From Mactra quadrangularis (taxonomy: Eukaryota > Mollusca > Bivalvia > Venerida > Mactridae), in assembly GCA_025267735.1 (NCBI GenBank), contig CM046296.1:20300464-20364463 (forward strand): DNA of 64,000 bases. Reading direction: 5' to 3'. Shown here one piece after another: positions 13,001 to 22,000 of this stretch (positions are counted from its first letter, which is position 1; each line of letters starts with the position of its first letter). Made by a program: the position numbers and the translations under genes. The notes below the pieces were generated by a model. That model searched no databases and was not told where the DNA came from. It was given only the letters and a program-made list of their open reading frames with translations.

Positions 13001-16000
13001 GTTGTTTACAGAATTATGGAAGTTAAAAATTATCACATTTAGAGGAAAATGTAAATACATACATTATATAATATGGGTCATAATTGTCACTCATAAAGCA
13101 AATTGAACCAAAATACTATATTTTTTATCGGTCAATGCAAAACTACTCTACATCTATCTTAATTTACAAGTACTAAGAATAGTTTTGTGAAGACCCAAAT
13201 GAGTGTATTATTAACCAAAACTCCACTAACGAAGGTATGCGCCTAGTAGTTGGCCAACATATAAATCCAGAGATCTAGCCTTTCCAGGAATAGTGAGTAG
13301 GTTGACTGACCGCCGTTGCATGACCTATACAATGTGTCACTAGAATGTTAACCCTCCCCCCCAAAAAAAAAATAACCAAAACACATTATGATAAGTCAAC
13401 AATTATATCACTGTTTTGACATTAAACCTTATTTTTTTGAAATATTAGAATAAAAAAATACACTAACATCAAATGACCTACATGTTAATGCTATGAATTG
13501 GTTTGTGTAGGTCATTGACAGTTGTAAAAAAATATCTAAAGTTTAATATTACCAACATGATACACAATCTAACAGTGAAAGTATCTGAAAGTATCGACTT
13601 TCAAAGTTATGGAATGTAAGACACCATCACTAAAGATATAAGTATTTAATTACTTTTATACACTTGTTTCTTTTTTGTTTGTTTGCTTTTTTTACACTCT
13701 TTCCCTTATTTTCCCTTATTTTTGCTTCTGCATCTTCATTTCTCTAATTTTCATGTTGACCATTCCCACCCCCCCAACTCTGAAGATAATAAATGCTTCA
13801 ATTGTGTCGGTCATAGGAAATCTTTCAAATATTTTTAAAGCAAAAATAACTTAGTTATGTTGATAAATATTTTTAACATCAGTATAATTGCTAATAAGGC
13901 CACAACAAGTTGATCATATGTTCTATGGATTCGCTCGCACCTTAATTTTGACGTTTTTTACAAAAAAAAATTTTTTATTTCCTCGCTCGCTCATAAAAAT
14001 TTGGTCAAACCACTATATAAAGCAAGTGAATAAAGACTTGTTTCTTTTTTTTTTCTTCGCTTGCTCGCCCCATTTTTTTCCAGAAAAATCCATAGAACAC
14101 ATGATCAACTTGTTGTGGCCTGAGATCAAAAGTAAACCTTTATATTTGATTTAGATAGACTCATCTAACCAAGGTCAGCAAGAAAATATCTGTGCATGGA
14201 TGAACTTAGCTAACCTTGACTTAGATCTCCACAATAAAATGAAAATTCATGAGCCTGGTTAAAAATAAAACACATGCACATTGCTAATTTTATACAAACT
14301 GAATTAGATTATCAATTTAAGTTCATTTAAGTGGCTACAATTGGAAATAATTAGATGCTATTACCAAAAAATCAGAATAAAAAACCACAAGATCAGAGAA
14401 TATTGTTAGCCAGTTTAAAACTCCATGAGACAAGTACAGTGTAGAAAACGTCCCAAGAGAAATCAACTTGAGTGAATTTAAACATAATAATGATAGAAGA
14501 AGCTTCTATATGAGCACTACTGGATCTGTGAGTAGTAATCAATTGTCTCTATGTGAATATACAAACAATCAACAGTTATATATAGAATGATGGCATAGTC
14601 TGACAATATTCACCTTGATTAAGGTTAACCTCATTAAAATTTAATATAATCCTTCTTCAGTAATAAGTTATGGATAGTGCATGTGACCACAATCATGAAT
14701 GATATTAAAACACAGATGGCATATGGTGAATTATATATCTAAGTAAATTTTACTGTTTTGAAATATCATCAAACATAGCTAATTTTAACCTTTATCAGTC
14801 ATCAACTTTAACTTCTTCAAGCAACAGCCTGATTTATTATGTTATTTAGTCAAGGACAAAATTATAAACTAGGTAAACTATATGAAATAAGTACTTGTCA
14901 CAGTCTGAATCAATTTTCACTGTGCTTCAGGCTTTTGTGTTAAAAATAAATTGACTGTATGGTTAGGGTATCAGGTTCAATTTGAAAAGTTAAAATATGG
15001 TGTTTTACACAGTGCTTTCTGGCAGATTTTCAGCCACATTGTGGCAGTCAGTTTACCTACTCACTGTCCTTACGTAGACTTTGACCTCTAGACCCAATAT
15101 TTTACAAGTACTATAGCAAACTTGTCAGCCACTGACTGGCATTTATGACCCTATTTGATGCTAGGACAGAGAGTGAAAGAACTTATCTCTATATCTTAGG
15201 AAAAAAATTGAACATGGAGTAGACAATTACTGCACAGTGACTAAGCAAGTGAGTTTAATGCTAGGGACCTTCTTAACATTCAAAATAATATGGAAACAGC
15301 AAAGTTAGACTAAGTAGATATGAATAAAGTACTTTACAAACACATACATTGATTTTCAAGTACTTTCCAAACTTGTTTTCCAAGAAATTTAAAGCCCACA
15401 CTCATATTCAAGCATGGTGTTTTATTCAAGTCTGCATGGACTAATATAAACAACAAACATGCCAAGCTTAAGTAAATGAAACCATTTATTACCAGTTTGT
15501 GCCAATACAATAATACTAAAGTAAAATCAAAGGACATTAAATGTTAAAATCTATCAGACTGAAGGCTTAATGAATTGGAATTAAGTACTTGAAAGTACTT
15601 AAAATGACAAATAAAGGATGTATTGAATGTTTTTCAATATTGGAAATTGGAATCAATGGACAATTTCATTAAAGAGACAATCAAGGTTGGCAGACACATC
15701 AATAGAACACATTTATAAGGTTCCCCTGAGATAACTAACTTTAAATCTTAACTTAATGTATGCTACTTTATGCCACAATTCAACAATTTTACCAATCCTA
15801 TAAAGACAGTCAGTTGTCCGACAAACTTTCCCTGGACTCGAATAAAAGTCTAGACCCAAGGTTTAAATCAAGCACTATAGAAGCACATACCCTTACCAGT
15901 AAGGAACAACTGCTCTGATTCAGAGAAAGGCATGCAAATGGTTATAAAAATATACAATTCATGACACAACTTGCATTCTCCAATCACAGTCTATAAATAA

Positions 16001-19000
16001 CATCCACAGTCAAAAAAGGGCTTGGAAAACCTGTTCTAAAAATAGAAATTCAAATATTCTGATAAAATTGAAATTGTTTTATCTAGATAAAAGCTATGCA
16101 GTGATTGGTCAGCTCAAAGTTCATCTGAATGTGACCCCCCCACGCAATAATGGGGGATCCAAAGACCATAGTCTATAGGATATCTGTTTACAGAGATTTC
16201 CTGCTATGTCCCAATGAGTTTTCACTATAGATTTACAATGATGTAATTTGTTACAATTTACAGACAGAATGGAGTAGAACATGAACACCAGAAACCAATA
16301 GTCAATTCAAAATTCAATTTAACTTACACTGACTCTATCTATCATTGACTGACTTTAAACATTAAAATCTTTCCATGCCAGTCAATGTAAAAATAGTAAT
16401 GTATAACCCTGCAATGTTCAGTTATTTAACCAGATTTCAACATCAAGGACATAATGCAATGAAAATCAATCAATTACCAGGTATTCTCAGGAAATTCCAA
16501 CATTTTATTGGTTAATCAATTTACTATAAGCATCTTTACTAATAAAGTATTTAGATTTCTATCCATGATTACCATAATTACATTGAAATTTAATGAGGTT
16601 GCTGCAGGAGAAAACTATATTCATCTATTTTATCAGTAAATTTTACCCAGGATACAGTTTACTGACAACTTCGGACTATTCTGACAATTTTTATTGTTTA
16701 TTAGTAATTAGTATAAGGCAATAAAAACTTAACTGCTAGATTCACATACTAATTTTCATAACTTATAATACACAAAATACAGGATATATTGAATGCACTA
16801 TAGAATTGAATATTAAAGTGAGAAGTATCATAAATATTCCTTTTCAATTTTATCAAAAAATATATATTGACTAGAAATAATAAATTTTTTATTACTAATA
16901 ACAGAACATTGGAGAAATACATCTTAGCAGATTTATTCCTCTTACTCAGTAACACTGCTACTTTTCAGTTATCTGCCCGTTCCATGTTTTCAAAAAATAA
17001 GCATATTATTCATATTGAAAACATTTAAACAAAACTTTTTTTTTAGAATCAAAATTAAAGTAAAATTGGACTGATGTTTTGAAAAAAAGTTAGCAAGACT
17101 GAGAATCTATCAAATAACTTTCTTTAGCCTAATTTGTAAGGTAGTAATGTTCATATATTATTAACACTTCTGTGTTAATTATGGAATTAAATCTTCTGGT
17201 AATAAGCTTGATTTCTAATTAGCTGGAAGGTTTTATTCTCTAGACATGGAGCCTAATTGCTAAATAAATAACAATATATAAGAATCAAAGCAGGGAAATA
17301 TCATCACGGTGCAAAATAGAAGTTTCACTCATGATTATCAAATAATTAACACTGCATCTGGCCATACACTCTGGATTTATGACTCTGCATTAACAAATTT
17401 GGGAACAGACATTTCCCCAGGCATTTGTATTCTTTATTTGGTGTAATGCTGTGTCAACACAAATTATGGTCATTGAATGGAGACCAGCTCACCCAACCTA
17501 GATTTCCTAGACATTTGTCTATAACCAGTACTTGCCTTACCCTTTCACAAGGCCTATTAATTACTTCTCCATACCTTATAAACAGAGGAAAGTGCACATT
17601 ATTGCCAATTTTCATGGCAGGGTGTAACCAGTCTTGGCAAAAATTCTGAGACAATTTGCAGTGTAACCAATAGCTGATAAAAGTTCATGAATTTAGATAT
17701 GTATTCACAATACTCAGCAACTACACAAAGACAAAGTTCACCCAGACTTGATGATTAGCACCTAAAAGCATTAAGAACATCATTTCAAAATATGTCAGAC
17801 AAAGTATCAAAAAGGACAGTGTCAAAATATGCCACACAAAGTTTCAAAATATGCCAAGCAAGGTTTCAAAATATGCCAGACTTTAAAATAGGTCAATGTA
17901 ACAAGGACAGTCTGATTCATTATATGCCTGACTAATGTACTTTTTAAATTCAATTGATGAATTCAATAGTTGAATGACAAAATTCATTAACATGACAACA
18001 CTCTGATATTATTATCAATTACACATCAGTTAAAACCTGTCAAAAGAATTAATTAAAACAAATAAGTTGAATATTCACATGCAATTCAAACATAAATATT
18101 AATTCTCGCCAATTTTCGAGACTTCTCAATTAATTTAATATAACACGTAGGTAAAAATATTATCTCTTAGACAAGATACTATGTGTGATAGGAATAGACA
18201 TATCACATTAAATCTATGTCAGTAATTACAGTAAACTTGATTCTAAAACAAAATTTATGACTTTTAACAAATCTGGTAACAGTTAGCACGACAAAAATGA
18301 CTTAATACAGGGTCAAACTATTAAAATATTGCGCAACTCAGGGCTCGACATTATAGGACATCCTATTGCCCCTGACAACCTATATCTGGGTTGGGGCAAC
18401 TTGTCACTGCTTCTGAATATTTGTAAAATATATAGAGGATATTCGTCAACTTTGATGTAAGATCGATTTTTATTTCACCGAGTGAGCTCAGAAAACATAT
18501 TTTCATGAGTGGCATAGCCACGAGTGAAAATGTCACTTTCTGAGTTCACGAGTTGAAATAAAAATCATCTTACACCAAAGTTGACAAATATTCTGTTTCT
18601 TTCATGCTTAGTTTTGCGTTTTATTTGATGTATTTTACACAAATTATAACATGATGTCATTTCTACTTCAAGATGACGTCATTTATAATCTAATATGACA
18701 TCATGAACAATGAAAATATAAGGTTATATTTTCACTGCGATGGAAATATAAAATTTATATTTTCATCGTTTATTTTCATCGAATAACGTGACGTTTCACC
18801 GTAAAGCATGATAGAAATATTACTCTTCAAGTTGGCAACAATTTACAAAAAATCGAAAGCTCCATTAAACTAGGTAACCAGGGGTCATTTTTCTCAGTAT
18901 TAACAGATAATGAGAATGTTCAGCTGTTACATCACACATATTCTGATTTCTGTCATTCTTTGAATGACCTCAACTTCAAACCATGTCCAGTAATTGTATC

Positions 19001-22000
19001 AATTCACCATGATAGTCTGAAGGAAGACTATCTGTTCAACAAGTAGAAAATGCCAACACTGTAAATTTCTCACCACTAAAGTGTAACTTTCACCATGAAC
19101 CTAATGAACCCAAGAAATTTAACAACAATGTCCGACTTTCCCTGGAAGTGATGCCATTACCTGCCTACATGATATATACATGATAACATTTAATGAAACA
19201 GAATATTGAATTTCATACATTTTACTTTATACCAAGAATATCTTGCTTATCAATATAAACACATAAAGCAGTAGCGATTATTCCTGAACCCATGTAAGGG
19301 CAGGGAAACAGAAAAAAGGGGAGGGACACAACAGAAGGGTGACGTTTCAAAGTAACTGTTACTGCATAACGAGGGGCAAAGAATAAAAAGGGGAAAGTGC
19401 AGCATCCTGCTATTCTGCTTAAGAATAATCACTAGGTTAGGCTAACGTGATAATGAAAATATGGTTATTAAAATAATTGGCTATTATAACTCCACTTGTA
19501 CATGTAGTCATGGATTTGAGATTACCCATTCGTGACCATATTGAAATTAATAGTAGCATGTATTGATATAGAGCACTGAGTATATACCAGAATATTTACA
19601 AACAATTATGAGAGCAAGATAAAAATGTAGGTCTTTGTACATCCAATATTGATACAAAGATGTGAATACAATGTTAAACACAATCAATTACCTTTTGTAA
19701 TCAAACCTTTTCTATTTTACATTATAATTGGACATAGATGAAAAAATACCTTTTATTTATTTTATATTAACATTTATAATACATTATTTGTCATTAACGT
19801 CATAGTTGTACTAACATAATATTGCCATTTTGATCTTGGATAGCTATAATTCAACTATAGGACAATTAGCAGTTAAAGTTAAAAGTTAAAGCACGGTTTA
19901 AAGTCTACTTCCATATACATGTAAGCCATCATACTCATAGTCTCTCTTGTCTCTATAAGAAGTTCAATTCTATATAGTGCATTGGTACATGAACATGGGT
20001 CACTTTTGAGCTGCCCGGCTAGCTCAGTTGGTAGCACACAACTCTACTGATCGAGGTGTCGTGGGTTCGATTCCCAGGCGGGGCACACCTTTGTGGAGCT
20101 TGGTCATGAAATTATTTCTACGGCCATTCTTCCTCCTACCGATGATTTTTAATTATGTAGGTCAGTTGTCAGTCACTGACGAAAGTATGAGCTTAGTAGT
20201 TGCTTAACAGCTAAATCCAGAGACTTAGCCTTTCCAGGAGGAGTGAGTAGGTTGACTGACCGCCATTTTATGACCTATACAATGTGTTGATATGGCGACA
20301 ATTTTACCTGCTTCCATGACAAAATGATGACATTTTACAAGTTTCATGTACTGCTGTAAGATACATGGATCAACGCAAATAAAAACAATTCAGAACAACA
20401 AAACATTTAGTAGGAAATTAGATGATTGTTACAAATATAGAACAGTTCTAGAACAACTGTCATTATCATATACATGAACAGTCAGTGGCATTAATGTAGG
20501 TGAGGAAACAAGTACCATATCAACAACATTACAGTATGTCAAATACAGACTTCTTTAAACACTTCAAGAAACAGTCACACATTATTCTTCATAGCAAATA
20601 CAAAAGCCTAAAAGGAATTTCATACAAAAAGGTATCATACTCCCTCCCCTTGCACCCAAATACAATTTCAGTAACCTTAAACCTTACTATTGTATCTATA
20701 CTAAAACTTAAGAGACCTCAAAGTAGCTACCCAGCCATCCCCTTATATCAAATCTAAAACTTCAAAGACCAAAAAGTAGCTTCCAAGCTGTCTCCTCATA
20801 CCCAAACTAAAACTTTAGAGCCCACAAAGTAACTCCCTAACCCTCTACTTATTCCCAACCTAAAACTTTTCTTGAGAATTTTGATGCACAGCTTTCACAT
20901 TGCATTTGTTTTATTTATAACAATGCACCTATTACTTGAACACATACAATTATTATGAAGTAAAGAAACCTAGTGAGCAGTCATGAATTCTAATCTTCAA
21001 AGTAACAGTAAAACCCTATGTAACACTGTAAGACCATTATAAGCACAGAGGAGTACGGTTCAGTTCAGTTCATTGTATCATTCATGACGGGATGTAGATT
21101 ACAGAAAATAATGGGAAACTTTATGAACATGTTATATTATCAAACGAACTTAATAACATTGTAATACGGAATTAAGTACACAATACAAAATATGTGGGTT
21201 GTGATAAGGACAACCAATCATTTTATTTCTGAGAAACAATCGTCTCCGAAGTTTCAACCAGAATTTGACATAGCATTAACAATTTTAAGTCGTGAGAGCT
21301 ACAGGTTTTAAAAACATACTTTTTTCTTTAGTTGGGTTTAATGCCATAGCAACACAATGTATAAGTCATATCATGGGGTTAGTCAACAAACTTATAGTTC
21401 CAAGAAAGGCTAAATCTCTTGACTTAGCTGTTTACCAGTTACTAGCTGCATACTTCTGTCATTGACTAACAACTGCCCTACATGATTTAGAATCAGTGGT
21501 AGGAGGGAATGGCCATAGAATTTATTTTATGACCAAGCTCCATGACAGTATGTCCCACCTGTGAAACGAACCTACGTCCGAACTATTTGTGAATAGACTT
21601 GTGTGCTACCAAACAAGCTAGCACTAGCAGGGCGGTCAAAATGATACAAAAATAGGCTTGTCAATTTTTCTACAGCACAACTCCCCAAATTAATTAACCT
21701 TGTTGTCAGCTCATAAATGATATCCTCATACAAACATTCTGAGATCAATGAATACAAACAACAATCACTCACACAGTGTGGAATACTTATTTACATATGT
21801 TTTAATGACTGAGAAGTGACTATTTAACATGTGATGGCCACTGCCCATTATCTTAGCTAGTTCTGTCCAGTATCAGTTAACTAGTAATCTAATTGCAAGA
21901 AATGAAATCATTCTAAGTAATGTTAAAAGAAATCATTATATATATAAGTCAAACAAGATAGTCTAATAGACTTCACAGCAAGAACTTTTAGGTAGTCTGA

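Noticed and set aside
20013..20085. Functional tRNA gene
   Set aside because: D and anticodon stems do not pair properly and a SINE body follows directly, so it is a SINE head.
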